NCBI GenBank assembly: GCA_030035585.1 | Contig: CM057475.1 | Span: forward strand, 3,295,501-3,359,500 | Origin: Dugong dugon | Taxonomy: Eukaryota > Chordata > Mammalia > Sirenia > Dugongidae | DNA: 64,000 nucleotides | Reading direction: 5' to 3' | Position numbers and translations under genes: made by a program | The notes under the pieces: model-generated | What the model saw: only the letters and a program-made list of their open reading frames with translations | The model's database searches: none | Told to the model about the DNA's origin: nothing | Shown: positions 1-11,504 of the stretch, piece by piece | Layout of the letters: each line of letters starts with the position of its first letter | Numbering within the stretch: the stretch's first letter is position 1

Positions 1-527
1 CCTTCTTTTTTTTATATATAGTGGGCAATAAACAGGGAGAAAGGTTTAAGGGTACAAAGTGTTTGTTTCCAATCCATGTGAGTGGAATTTTTTTTTTAAC
101 TTCTTCCTTAAATAAAATAATAAAAGGTGGTTTTCTTCATTACTTGGCCTAACATGTATCTCTGTTGGTTCCATTTAAATGTTATGTGAGAGAAATGTGA
201 GCCTTTGGCCTTTTTTACGGAGGTCTCCAAAAGCTCTGTGAGTTAGATTAATTGCTTGGAAATTTCACAGGGGTCTATGTCAGTTACAAAAGCGTTTTAA
301 TGAGGAAAAGTCAAGATGGTAGGCATGTGGGAAGAGGGAATGGGAGAGGCCTAGGAGAGCTCTTCCAGCAGGAAGGAGTAGCGGGAGGAAAACAAAGGTG
401 TCCAGACACCGGCAGGAAAACCTATGTGGTGAATGATAAAGAAAGTGGGACGGAGAACTGAGAATGTTTCTCCAGGTTACATTCAAGGCACAAAGAAGGG
501 GGAAGGAAGAGGGACCACATTCCAGTA
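1..527. other. No recognised feature
   Basis: AT-rich at the left edge and otherwise ordinary sequence. I see no repeat family, exon-like signal or RNA gene. The small ORFs here are short, lack family resemblance and are what chance would give. Confidence 0.5.
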
Positions 528-877
528 GTCAGCTGCTGTCAAGTCGGCCCTTGATTCGTGGTGACACCATACACAATGGAGCGAAAAGCTGCTTGGTCCT
601 GTGCCATCCACATGATGGGTTACAGATTGGACCATTGAGGTCCATAGGGTTTTCATTGGCTGGTTTTTGGAAGTAAATTGCCAGGCCTTTTTTCCTGGTC
701 TTTCTTAGTCTGGAATCTCCACCAAAACCTGTTCAGCATCATAGCAACACACAAGCCACTGCCACTGACACACGAGTGATGGTTGTGAATAAGGTGCATC
801 AGCCAGGAATTAAACCCTTCATGGAAGGTCTCCTGCATGGAAGGTGAGAATTCTACCACTAGACCACCACTGCCTCC
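528..877 (-). mobile_element. tRNA-Gly-headed SINE with RTE-like body
   Basis: Read on the minus strand, this begins with a tRNA-Gly-like head. The A box tggtctagtgg lies at about 857-868, followed by the conserved 'gtagaattctc' stretch. The middle resembles the 5' UTR of the RTE at 6439-9627 (shared 'gaaaac' and 'aggcctgg' blocks). The 3' end resembles the RTE tail (dispersed 'gtgccatc'/'cagcagct' motifs). The B box is degraded near 800-830. In life it would be transcribed by RNA polymerase III and moved by an RTE LINE. No clear TSD was found, so the ends are good to about 5 bp. A second copy lies at 1599-1928 in the same orientation. Confidence 0.75.
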
Positions 878-1069
878 ATGTTTTACCCTTCTGGAAATTG
901 CATGATTGATCAGAACATTACCCACAACGGTTATTATAAAGTAACAAGGTAGGTACATTTATATATCTGGGATTTAAGAAGTAGCTCTCAACTTTCCATA
1001 GCTTAACTTGAGACAGCTGACTTTTACTTTCTTTGATCATAACTAAAACCTCCAAGTAACAAAGTCTCT

Positions 1070-1235
1070 AATAATATCTAATACTTCCATTGTACTTACC
1101 TGTGCCAGGGCAATGTTCTAGGTGCTTTGCAGATATTAATTCCTTAAAACCTCGACATATGGCTATTATGCCACTTCACAAGTAGAACTGAGGCACATGA
1201 GGTGAGGGACCTGTGTGCAGTCACATGGGGGCTAC
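1070..1235 (+). mobile_element. MIR-like ancient SINE
   Basis: The blocks 'tgtgccagggcaatgttcta', 'agatattaattcctta', 'gaactgaggcacatgag' and 'gtgcagtcacatgg' follow the order of the MIR core and 3' half: tgtgccaggcactgttcta, then attaactcattta, then aaactgaggca, then ggtcacac. The copy is strongly diverged, as expected for a mammal-wide element. Confidence 0.7.
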
Positions 1236-1598
1236 TTTGTGCCGCCAGGACAGGATAGGACCAGCAGCCTGGCTTCCTACTCCTCTCTCCTGAGCTCTTG
1301 CTACATTGCCTCCTTGTTTAGAAGCTTCCTGGATAAAAGCATCAACAAGGCCTGGGGTACTAGGAGGATACACTGGGTGGGATTCCTGAGGCAGAAGAAT
1401 GGGACCTCATGGCAGCTGATCAAACACAGCAAACACACAGCCTGGGGCCAACCACGGATGTGAACAAAGACTTTGCTGAAACTACCGGTGCAGCAGAAGG
1501 TGATCTCAGCCCCCACAGGAGGGAAGAGCCAGAGATGGGGATGCTTTTTTGCCTTCCAGAGGGGGTGAATAGGAAAAAGGGGCTGGAGGAGGTACGTT
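1236..1598. other. No recognised feature
   Basis: Mixed-composition sequence between the MIR and the second tRNA-Gly SINE. No repeat or exon signature was recognised. The overlapping ORFs on both strands show no family motif. Confidence 0.4.
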
Positions 1599-1928
1599 GT
1601 TGCTGTTAGCTGCTGTTGAGTTGGCTCCTGACTCATTAAGACCCCAAGCACAGTGGAGTGAAATGCTGCCCAGTCCTGTGCCATCCCTATGATGAGTTTA
1701 GCATTGGACCATTGTGATCCACAGAGTTTTCACTGGCTGATTTTCGGAAGTAGACACCAGGCCTTTCTTCCTAGTCTGTCTTAGTCTGGATGCTCTGCTG
1801 AAACCTGTTCAGCAACATAGCAACACACAAACCCCCACTGATAGATGGGTGGTGACTGGGCATGAGGTGCATTGGTTGGGAATCAAACCCAGGTCTCCTA
1901 CATGGAAGGTGAGAATTGTACTGAGCTC
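1599..1928 (-). mobile_element. tRNA-Gly-headed SINE with RTE-like body, second copy
   Basis: Same architecture as the copy at 528-877. The tRNA-like head at the right end keeps a good B box (ggtttgattcc, minus strand, about 1876-1890) but its A-box side is damaged after about 1915. The central RTE-like block includes 'ctgaaacctgttcagcaaca', also present in the RTE 5' region near 9515-9530 and in the deleted RTE near 45210. The 3' end reads 'atgggatggcacaggactgg' in sense, the same motif that precedes the tail of the RTE at 32166-33817. Confidence 0.75.
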
Positions 1929-2803
1929 TGTTCCAGCAGCTGAAGAATCTGTGTGGAAAGGAACCCTGAGCTTGCTGAGTGGGTCTGATACCAGGCAGCA
2001 GGGGTAGGAGCTAGAAGTCTGATCACTCCCACCACACTGAGGTTAGCTTTGATGAACCACACCATGCTTTGGCCTCCTTGCACAGGGCTATTCACAGCAA
2101 AAGGAGTGCTGTCCTCAGGGACACTGCAGAGTAGACGGGAGCTGGCATGCTGTCTGCTGGCATGCTCCTCACACACCTAGGCCTGGAAGACTCTGCTGTC
2201 ATCCAGGTGAAGGTCCCAGGCAGTAACAAGAGAGAGAAAGAAGGGCTCGGAACACTGAGAACCTGAGTAGTGGTAACCTGGGACTGATAGAAATTTCTCA
2301 GCTCTCTGGGCCTGTCCTGGCCAGATACTACGGGGGAATCCCACTGTGCTCCTGTGTCAACATGGCTAGACCACGTGGTGAATGCAAACACAGATAGCCA
2401 AGAAGGACGGGGACACACCTAGGTGTTTTTGTCTAAGCCATTCTATTCTCACAGATAAATAAAAGGATGTTTGAGGCTTTCTATGATTCTGAGGGGAAGG
2501 TCCTGGCCACAGGGAGTAGGCTTGCATTCGCTATCAACACTTTCCCCACACTACCCCTACTCCATCATTACCTCCGTTATGAAGTTCCAGTGTATCCTTA
2601 GAAAAGAAGGACCTGGTGGCGGGGGTGCTGTTAGGAGACCTTGGAGTCTTGGGCTGGGGCACCATTCCAGACAGGCCCTCTTCCAGCCCTAGTCTGCCCA
2701 TGCTTTCTGCCTTCCTGTGAGGCACAGTCCCTGCTGTGTATCTTGGGTCTGACACATCACTTTTCGCCTAATTCCCTGTGCCTGACCCCTTCATTGGTAA
2801 CCT
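1929..2803. other. No recognised feature
   Basis: About 0.9 kb of moderately GC-richer DNA with several overlapping short ORFs. None shows domain motifs, and splice or promoter features cannot be supported. Confidence 0.45.
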
Positions 2804-2811
2804 TTCTAATA

Positions 2812-2930
2812 CCCTGAGTGGACATATAATTTATCTTCCAAACCAAAAATAGGGCACTTTTGGGAGTGATTGTACCAGAACAATGGGCCAAACTGAAATT
2901 GTTTTGGGCAAACTGGGACATACGGTGACA
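2812..2930. mobile_element. Small hAT-like non-autonomous DNA transposon
   Basis: A 119-bp element flanked by identical 8-bp direct repeats ttctaata (2804-2811 and 2931-2938), the TSD size of hAT transposons. Internal motifs 'acatataatttat' and 'ggcaaactgggaca' recur in the element at 36815-36957. The terminal inverted repeats have decayed: 'gagtggacatat' against the reverse complement of the right end. I do not know the family name. Confidence 0.65.
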
Positions 2931-2938
2931 TTCTAATA

Positions 2939-3797
2939 CTTCAGGTCCTCCAGAAGCCAGTTCTATATTGTTCTTGCCAGCTGGTTCCTCCTAACCATGG
3001 CAGGCACAGAAGTTCTGTCCTGTACCCTGCCTGGTGACTAGGGTCCTCTTCTCCTTTTCTAGAAGCTTCTACTGATATCTTGCCCTGGGATCTCTGAGGA
3101 TTGATTCCTGACTCTTGACCCCACTTGGAAATATTGATAGCCCATGCAGACCTCCATTCACAGACCCCAAGCACCAATTTATCTTATGTGGTCTCTTACA
3201 TGCAATTTTCTGAACTTCACGGCAAACAATTCACTATGCTTTCCCCCCTCCCACTTCCCAGACCTATTTCTTACCTACACACTCCCTTGCTCCCTCTTGG
3301 AACCCCACTTCTTCCTGTTGATAACACAGAGGTGGATTGGATTAGTCTCCATTGGCTAGAAAGCTAAGGGCTCTCAGCAAACCAAGATGCAGTCTTAATC
3401 TTCTTACTATTTATATCTGCTATGGCATGGTTCTCATTTTAGAGCTTTGATCATGAAGCTCAGGAAGATTAAGGAAGCAAGTTCTCATAGCCCCTTGGAG
3501 GTAGCATTATGATGGAAAGCCAGGTCTAACTAGGGCATAACTTGCCTCCATTTACAAAAGAACTGTTAAGAGTGTCCCGGTTTTCACTTCATGGGGTGCC
3601 ATTTTCTTTGCTTGGTAAAGACATTTCTACCCTCACTCTCTCAGTCATCATCTCCCTTTCCTGGAAGCCCCTACTACCTGGCCTTAATCTACATCAACTG
3701 CATGTGTTGTTAAGGGGCTACTGGCTTTCTCTGGGAATCCTTCTTGGATACGTTAAGCTGGGCCAATGCCTGCTGGCTCCCTGCTTCTGAGGTGCAC
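2939..3797. other. No recognised feature
   Basis: Ordinary sequence before the old L1 begins. There is a pyrimidine-rich stretch at 3240-3310. No repeat, exon or RNA gene was recognised. Confidence 0.4.
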
Positions 3798-4194
3798 CTG
3801 TGAAGCTCCATGTTTTCAGGCATTAGGGATTTTTCTCATTCTCATTTTCTAACTGGAGTCTTTGCTTTTTTAATGTTGAATTTTGAGCCTCGTGTTCAAG
3901 ATATGAGCCCTTTGTCAGATACATGTTTTGCAAATATTTTTCCCCAGAATATATCTTATCTTTTTATCCCCTTAACAGGGTCTTTTACAGAAAAGAAGTT
4001 TTTAATTTTGAAGAAATACAACTTAACAATTTTTCTTTTATGAGTCCTGCTTTGGGTGTTTGTCTAAAGCTTCATCGAGACCTAGGTCCTAAAACTTGCT
4101 CCTGTGTTTTCTTCTAAAAGTTTTATAGTTTTACATTTAAATCTATTATCCCTTTTGAATTAATTTTTGCATAAGGTGTAAAGTTTAGGTCAAA
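3798..4194 (-). mobile_element. Old L1 (minus), ORF2 3' segment
   Basis: The reverse complement of the L1 ORF2 C-terminal region. The plus strand reads 'atgagccctttgtcagatac' and then the familiar 'gcaaatatttttcccc' order. This is the first visible segment of one old L1. It resumes after the AfroSINE at 4195-4377 and runs, interrupted, to about 19,880. It is far more diverged than the 8 kb L1 copies in this window. Confidence 0.8.
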
Positions 4195-4377
4195 AACACC
4201 AAAACTACTGCCATCAATTCCGACTCATAGTGACTCCATAGGGTTTCCAAGGCTGTAAATCTCTACGGAAGCAAACTGCCACATCTTTTTCCCATAGAGT
4301 TGCTGGTGGTGTCAAACTGCTGACCTTTTGGTTAGCATTCGATCACTTCAACCAATGTGCCAGCAGGGCTCCTTGAG
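4195..4377 (-). mobile_element. AfroSINE inserted in the old L1
   Basis: tRNA-derived SINE on the minus strand. The plus strand shows 'ccgactcatagtgactccat' (the RTE-like 3' tail complement) and the degenerate tRNA-like head near 4330-4375. It is flanked by a 12-bp TSD with one mismatch: gtttaggtcaaa (4183-4194) and gtttatgtcaaa (4378-4389). The L1 reading resumes immediately afterwards, so the insertion is younger than the L1. Confidence 0.9.
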
Positions 4378-5689
4378 GTTTATGTCAAAGTTTATTATTT
4401 TGCCTATGGATGTCCAATTGCTCCAGCACCATTTGTTGAAGACTATCCTTCCTCCATTAAATTGCTTTTGCACCTCTGTTAGAGATCAGGGGAGCATACA
4501 TGTATGAGGCTGTTTCTGGGTTCTCTATTCTGTTTCATTGATCTATGTGTCTGTCCTTCTACCAATACCATATAGTCTTCATTATTGTAGCTATATAATA
4601 AGTCTTGAAATCAGGTACAGTGATTCCTCTCTCTTTATTCTTTTACAGAAATTTTTAAGCTGTTCTAGTTCCTTTGCCTTTACATATAAATTTTAGAAGA
4701 ATCTCATCTATATCTACAAAAAAACCTTCCTGAGAATTTGGTAGAAATTGTTTTAAAACCTGTATATCAATTTATGGTAAATTTGTGTCTTTACTATATT
4801 ACATCTTACATTCCATGAACGTGGTATGTCTATTTATTTAGATCTTCTTTGAGTTCACTCATTAGCATTTTCTAGTTTTTAACATACAAATCCTATACTT
4901 TACACTTAAATATTTAATTTTTTGAGGTATTGTAAATGATATTGTATTCTTAATTTTATTTTTCACATATTATCTCTAGTACATAGAAATACAGTTGATT
5001 TTTGTATGATGATCCTGCAGCTGTGGCCTGCCTGAACTCACTAATTAGTTCTAGCAGGGTTTTTTTTTTTTTTCCTGCTGTTTTTAGATTCTTTGGCAAC
5101 TACATAGACCATCATGTTATCTGAGGATAAGAACAGTTTTATTTCTTCATTTCTAATCTGTATGCTTTTCCTTTCCTTTCTTTTCTCTTCTTGCCTGATT
5201 GTGCTGGATAGAACTTGCGGTACAACGTTGAATAACAGTGGTAAAAGTGAAGATCCTTGCCTTGTTCCCAATCTTAGGGGGAAACTTTCTGCCTTTTACT
5301 GTTAAATATGCTCTTAGCTCTAAGTTTTTTGTAGATATTCATTATCAAGTTGAGGGATTTTTCCTCTATTCTTAGTTTTCTGAGAGCTTTTATTATAAAT
5401 GGATGTTGAATTTTTTCAAATACTTTTTATGCATCAATTTATGTTATTATATGACTTCTTTATATTAATATGGTGGATTACACTGGTAGATTTCCTAATA
5501 TTGAGGCAGTCTTGCATCCCTGAAAGAAGCACAACTTGGTTATGGTGTATATTCTTCTTATATATTGCTGAATTCTATTTGCTAATACCTTGTTAAGAAT
5601 TTTTATATCTTTCTTCATGAGGAATATTAATCTATAGCTTTCTGATTTGGTACAATATTTGTCTGATTTTGGTATCAGGGTAATACTGG
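4378..5689 (-). mobile_element. Old L1 (minus), ORF2 middle segment
   Basis: Diverged L1 ORF2 complement. The plus-strand landmark 'ctccagcaccatttgttgaa' matches the same ORF2 position as 'gcaccatttgttaaaa' in the younger copies at 26,020 and 54,790. Reverse-transcriptase-region complement follows at 5090-5280 and 5640-5690. The open frames here are short relics of ORF2 or shadows of it. Confidence 0.85.
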
Positions 5690-6253
5690 TGTTATGAATT
5701 GAATTGTGTCTCCTAAATATATATGTTGGAATCCTAACCCCTATACCTGTGGATATAATCCCATTTAGGAAGAGAGCTTTGTTATATCAATGTAGGGTAT
5801 GTCTTAAACCTAATCACTTTTGAGATATAAAAAGAGCAGCTTAGGCACAGAGACAAGGAAACACAAACTGGGAAAGATAGATATGATGTGACAATTACCA
5901 AGGAACTGAAGAATGCTAGGATTACAGAAGCTGAGACAAGAATCTTCCCCCAGAGCCAACAGAGAGAGAGACTTTCCCTACAGTGCCCTGAATTCAGATT
6001 TCTAATCCCCTAACCTTTGGGAGGATCCCCGGTGGTGTAGTGGTTAAGAGTTTGCTACTAACCAAAAAGGTTGGCAGCTTGAAACCACCAATCACTCCTT
6101 GGAAACCCTATGGGGGCAGTTCTACTCTGTCCTATAAGGTCCCTGTGAGTTGGAATTGACTTGATGGCAATGGGTTTGGAAACCTTTAAGAAAATAATTT
6201 CTGTTTTTTAAAGCCACCGATTTCTGTTACAACAGTACCAGGAAAGTAAGAAA
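5690..6253 (+). mobile_element. Solo LTR, ERVL-MaLR/MLT1-like, carrying an AfroSINE
   Basis: Begins 'tgttatgaattgaattgtgt' and runs to about 'gtaagaaa'. The probable 5-bp TSD is actgg (5685-5689) and gctgg (6254-6258), one mismatch. The left part matches the general MLT1/MaLR LTR pattern ('ggaatcctaacccc', 'taaacctaatcacttttgag', 'agccaccgatttctgtta' near the end). No internal retroviral region is present, so this is a recombined solo LTR. An AfroSINE at 6019-6180 splits it. The old L1 continues on both sides. Confidence 0.75.
6019..6180 (+). mobile_element. AfroSINE inserted in the solo LTR
   Basis: tRNA-like head 'gtggtgtagtggttaagagt', middle 'ccttggaaaccctatggggg' and RTE-like tail 'gaattgacttgatggcaatg'. 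Short direct repeats aaccttt (6012-6018 and 6181-6187) bound it. It lies within the LTR at 5690-6253. Confidence 0.9.
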
Positions 6254-6438
6254 GCTGGCTTTATAGAATGAAGTGTTCCTCCTTTTTCTATTTGCTGGAA
6301 GAGGTCGTGTAAAATTGGTGTAATTCCTTTTTAAATGTGCTGTATAATTCTTCATTGAGAATTGAGCCTAAGGTTTTCTTTTTAGTAGGTTTTAACTATG
6401 AATTCAACATTCTTAATAGTTATAGTGCTATATAGCTT
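6254..6438 (-). mobile_element. Old L1 (minus), short segment between insertions
   Basis: Continues the ORF2 complement after the LTR. The plus strand reads 'ggctttatagaatgaagtgt', which joins to 'gggtaatactgg' at 5678-5689 as one L1 sequence. It ends in the 9-bp TSD of the following RTE. Confidence 0.8.
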
Positions 6439-9400
6439 AATGTTGTTCTTGTTAGGTGCCATCGAGTTGCTGCCGACTGATAGCGACCCTGTGTATAACA
6501 GAACCAAACTCTGCCCTGTCCTGTGCCATCCTCACGATTGTTGCTTTGTTTGAGCCCATTGTTGCAGCCACTGTTTCAATACATCCCCTTGAGGGTCTTC
6601 CTCTTTTTCGCTGACCCTCTACTTTACCAAGCACGATGTTCTTTTCCAGGGACTGGTCCCTCCTGATAACATGTCCAAAGTACGTGAGATGAAGTCTTGT
6701 AATCCTCACTTCAGAGGAGCACTCTGGATGTATTTCTTCCAAGACAAATTTTTCTTTCTTCTGGAAGTCCATGGTATATTCAATATTCTTCGTCAAAACC
6801 ATAATTCAAAGGCATCAATTGTTCTTCAGTCTTCCTTATTTGTTGTTCAGGTTTCACATGCATATGAGGCAATTGAGATTATCAGATGTACTTTAATCTT
6901 CAAAGTGACACCTTTGCTTTTTAACACCATAAAGAGGTCTTTTGCAGCAGATTTGCCCAATGTGATACTTCACTTGATTTCCTGACTGCTGCTTCCATGG
7001 GCGTTGATTGTGGATCCAAGTAAAATGAAAACTTTGACAACATCAATATTTTCTCCATTTATCATGATGTTGCTTATTGGTCCAGTTGTGACAATTTTTG
7101 TTTTCTTTATGTTGAAGTGTAACCCATACTGAAAATTGTAGTCTTTGATTTTCATCAGTAAGTTCTTCAAGTCCTCTTCGCTTTCAGCAAACAAGGTGTG
7201 TCATCCACATATCACAGTTTGTTAATTAGTCTTCCACTAATCCTGATGCCACATTCTTCTTCATATAGTCCAGCTTCCTGGATTATTTGCTCAGCATACA
7301 GATTGAATAAGTATGGTGAAAGGATATAACCCTGACGCACACTTTTCTCTGTTTTAAATCATGAAGTATCCCTTTGCTCATTTCAAACTATTGCGTCTCG
7401 ATCTGTGTACAGGTTCTGCATGAGCATAATTAAATGTTCTGGAATTCCCACTCTTCACAATGCTATGCATATTTTTTATAATCTACATAGTCAAATGCGT
7501 TTACATAGTCAATAGAACACAGGTAAACATCTTTCTGGTATTCTCTGCTTTCAGCTAAGATCCATCCATCATCAATGATATCCCTCGTTCCACATCCTGT
7601 TCTGAATGTGGCTTGAATTTATAACAGTTCCCTGTCAATGTACTGCTGCAACTGCTTTTAAATGATCTTCAGCAAAAATTTACTTGCTTGTGATATTAAT
7701 GGCATTGTTCGATAATTTCTGCATTCTGTTGGATCACCTTTCTTTTGAAAGTTCACAAATAATGGATCTCTTCTAGGTAGCTGTCTTCCAAATTTCTTCG
7801 CATAGACCAGTGAGCATTTCCAGCACTGCATCCCTTTGTTGCAACATCTCAATTTGTATTCTGCCAATTCCTAGAGCCTTGTTTTTAGCTAATTTTCAGT
7901 GCAGCTTGGACTTCTTCCTTCAATATCATCAGTTTTTGATTCATATGCTACTTTCTGAAATTGTTGAATATCGACCAATTCTTTTTGGTACAGTAACTGT
8001 GTATTACTTCCATTTTCTTTTCATGTTTCCTGTGTCTTTCAATATTTTGTCCATAGAGTCCTTCAAAATTGCAACTCAAGGCTTGAATTTTTTCTTCAGT
8101 TCTTTCAGCTTGAGAAATGCCAAGTCTGTTCTTTCCTTTTGTTTTTCTAACTCCAGGTATTTGCACATCTCATTATAATACTTAACTTTTCTTCTCGAGC
8201 CACCCTTTGAAATCTTCTCTTCAGCTCTTCTCCTTCATCATTTCTTCTGTTCACTTTAGCTACTCAAAGTTCAAGAATAAGCTTCAGAGTGTCTTCTGAC
8301 ATCCATTTTGGTCTTTTCTTTCTTTCCTGTCTTTTCAATGAACTTTTGCTGTCTTCATGTGTGATGTCCTTGGTGTCATCCCACAATTCATCTGGTCTTT
8401 AGTCATTAGTGTTCAATGCATCAAATCTATTCTTAGATGAACTCCAAATTCAGGTGGAATATACTCAAGGTCGTATTTTGACTCTAGTGGACTTGTTTTA
8501 ATTTTCTTCAGCTTCAACTTGAACTTGCATAGGAGCAATTGATGGTTTTTTCTGCAGTCGGCCCGTGGCCTTGTTCTGACTGATGATATAGAACTTTTCC
8601 ATTGTCTCTTTCCACAGATGTAGTCGATTTGATTCCTATGTTTTCCATCCAGTGAGGTACATGTGTGCAGCCATTTATGTCATTGAAAAAAAGCATTTGT
8701 AATGAATAAGTCATTGGTCTTGCATAATTCTATCATGTGATGTCTGGCGTTGTTTCTATCTCTAAGGTCATGTTTCCAACTACCGATCCTTCTTCTTTGT
8801 TTCCAGCTTTCGCATTCCAATGGCCAAGAATTATCAATGCATTTTTATTGTATGCTTAATCAATTTCAGATTGCAGAAATTGGTAAAAATCTTCAATTTC
8901 CTCATGTTTGGCATTAGTGATTGGTGTGTAAAATTGAATAATATTCATATTAACTGGTCTTCCTTGTAAGTGTATGTATATTACCCAATCACTGACAGTG
9001 TTGTACTTTAGAATAGATCTTGAAGTATTCTTTCTTACGATGAATGCGACGCCATGCCTCTTCAACTTGCAATTCTTAGTATAGTAGACCATATGATTGT
9101 CTGATTCAAAATGGTCAACACCAGTCCATTTCAGCTCACTAATACCTAGAATAACCATCTTTCTGTGTTCCATTTCATTTTTGACTGCATCCAGTTTTCC
9201 TAGATTCATATTTCATACATTCCATGTTCCGATTATTAAAGGATATTTGCAGCTGTTTCTTCCTATTTGAGTCGTGCCACATCAGCAAATGAAGATCCTG
9301 AAAGCTTTACTCCATCTAAGTCATTAAGGTAGACTTTTCTTTGAGGAGGCAGCACTTCTCCAGTTGTATTTTGAGTGTCTTCCAACCTGACGGGCTCATC

Positions 9401-9460
9401 TTCCGGAAGTATATCAGACAATGTTCTGCTGCTATTCACAAGGTTTTCACTGGCCACTTT
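6439..9460 (-). pseudogene. RTE endonuclease-reverse transcriptase relic
   Basis: The best-preserved endonuclease piece (9209-8856, 117 aa) contains 'ILGISELKWTG' and 'FYTPITNAKHEEIEDFYQFL', typical of the RTE/BovB endonuclease. A reverse-transcriptase block at 7867-7658 has 'KKGDPTECRNYRT'. The palm motif reads YVDD near 7210 and a following block (7194-6970) holds 'FNIKKTKIVTTGP'. The start is uncertain; a piece at 9457-9263 may be the N-terminal leader. Stops and frameshifts between these pieces make it non-functional. Confidence 0.8.
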
Positions 9461-9627
9461 TTTTCAGAGGTGGACTTCCAGGTCCTTCTTCCTAGTCTGT
9501 CTTTGTCTAGAAGCTCTGCTGAAACCTGTCTACCAAGGGTAACTACTGGTATTTGAGTTTCAAAGCTTCTAGTATCACAGCAACATTCAATGCACCACAG
9601 TGTGACAAACTGACAGACGCGTGGTGG
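6439..9627 (-). mobile_element. RTE (BovB-like) LINE, both ends present
   Basis: A 3.19 kb RTE clade element on the minus strand. Its 5' end (ccaccacgcg...) is at 9627 and its 3' end (RTE tail, short CAA repeats) at 6439. The TSD is nine bases with one mismatch: atatagctt (6430-6438) and atataactt (9628-9636). RTE elements use a single polyprotein with an apurinic-type endonuclease followed by reverse transcriptase, and end in short repeats rather than a long poly(A). Both domains are recognisable but the frame is broken many times. The element sits in the old L1 and lies next to L1-A. Its 3' tail is shared with the AfroSINEs in this window. Confidence 0.88.
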
Positions 9628-9886
9628 ATATAACTTTATCATTACAGGGATATTCAAATTAGGTGAATTGTGGTAGTTTTTGCTTTTCAAGGAATTGGTC
9701 CATTTCATCTAAGCTGTCAAATTCTGTGTAGAGTTGTTCATATTATTTTCTTACTATCCTTTTGATGTCTACAGGCATCCCCTGTTTTATTTCTGATGTT
9801 CACATTTTGTCTCTTTTCTCTTTATTTCATTGTCAATTTTGCTTAAGTTGATCAATTTTATTTTTCTTTGTAAAGAGCTAGCTTTT
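9628..9886 (-). mobile_element. Old L1 (minus), segment between RTE and L1-A
   Basis: The plus strand reads 'aaggaattggtccatttcat', a landmark of L1 ORF2 complement. It ends in the target site of L1-A (aaagagctagctttt, 9872-9886). The same L1 sequence resumes at 17,927. Confidence 0.85.
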
Positions 9887-11504
9887 ACTTCCAGGCAACA
9901 ACGGCTCTATAGACAGAAGTACCATGCCTTTCCTCCACAGCAAAGTTCCAAAAAACTAGTCAAACAGAGATACATGTCAATCCTGAAACCCTAAGCATCA
10001 AATGAAGAGATACAGAATTCAAACAAGCACTGAATGGAATAAGAAACTGACCAAAAACAAAGAGCGAGGAGAGATACATGCAGAGGTCCCCTATCAGCTA
10101 CCACATCACGGATCCGCCATCTTGGACTCCTATCAGAAATTGGTGAACAGGGGTACGAGAAAGCAGCTTCACGGAGTTTCCAACAGAAGACAGAACAACT
10201 GGTAACCAGCAGTATTCACTTTCCCACCCCCATCCTTCTTCATCCCACTCGGCCTCTTCTACTTGTTTCTCTTGGCCGAGAAACACTGGCTTCACCCTGG
10301 TGTTGCTTGGATTCCACCTGCCTGCACTGGCCAGCTCCCTGAGTGCCATTTGTTGGACGCAGGTGTTGCTTTTCTCAGCTTCTTTAGATTTCTTCTTTAC
10401 CTCTCACCACTTGCTGCTCTTTTCTCTCAAATACCTGGCTCCGTGTGCTGTCTTTGCTTTTTTCTGAAAGGCTGCAAAACACCGCTTGACTGTGAAACTG
10501 CTCCCCAGCCTGTGCTGCCATGCTGGTGGGACCCATGAGTTTTTTTTTTTTTTTTTTCCTGATTTGTTCTGTTTTAATTGGTTTGTTTTCTTTTTCTTTT
10601 CTTGGCTTGGGAGCCCCTTCTAGCCAGGCAGTACTGAGTAGCTTAGGTGCTACTCCTTTACTCTGGGCAGAAACAAAGTGACATTCCTAGGGGCATTTTT
10701 TTTGTTTATCTGTTTTTTGTTTCTTTGTTTTGTTTTCTTCTCTCTCTTTTTCCCTTTTTGTCTTTCTTCATTTCCAGTTTCTGGTCTCTCTATACTTACC
10801 TTCTCTTCCTGTCTCCTGAATACCTGACACTGTGAGACACCTCTAACCCTTCTAGCAGTCTGTACTTCACTGTCTGGGAGGAACTTCCGCAGTCCTAGCA
10901 GCCACACCAGTGGGATCACTGGGGGCTTTTCTTTTTTTCTCTAATTTTTACTTATTTATTTTTCTTTTACCCTCTTTATTTATTTTTTTCTTTTGTTTTT
11001 CTCCAGTCCTCAGTTTCTCATCTCTCCACTCCAACAGAAAGCTCCCTTATCACTCTCTTTTGCTTGTTTGTGTGTGTGTATGTTTTTGGCTCCTGTTCCT
11101 CTCTCCCCTCTCTTGTCTTTCCCGTTACAATCTTAGCTCCATACATCACAATCTTCACCCTACTTCCTGCTTACCTGCACCATGCGCTGAACATCACACT
11201 CCCAAGCAGCACAGGCACAGCCTACCAGAACCTGCCCTGCACTGATTCGTGGCCTGCCCTGTCAGCCCTAGTATGTGCCACAAATAATCAATCTCAGCAA
11301 CACCCCTTCAGCTGGACCTACCCTGCTGTACCATACATGAGTGACTGACCCTGCCCATTGGAGAAGGAGGAGAAAAGTATTGTGCCCACAGAAGAGCAAA
11401 CAACAAAGAATGCACAGCTCTCCTGCTCAGACATAACCAAATTAAAAAAAAGCAGGATGAAACAAACAAATCTATAATCAATAAATGAGGAAAATGACCA
11501 CTGA

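Noticed and set aside
841..877. A tRNA-Gly gene
   Set aside because: Only the head resembles tRNA-Gly. It runs into a SINE body, cannot form the acceptor stem, and recurs in degraded form at about 1900.
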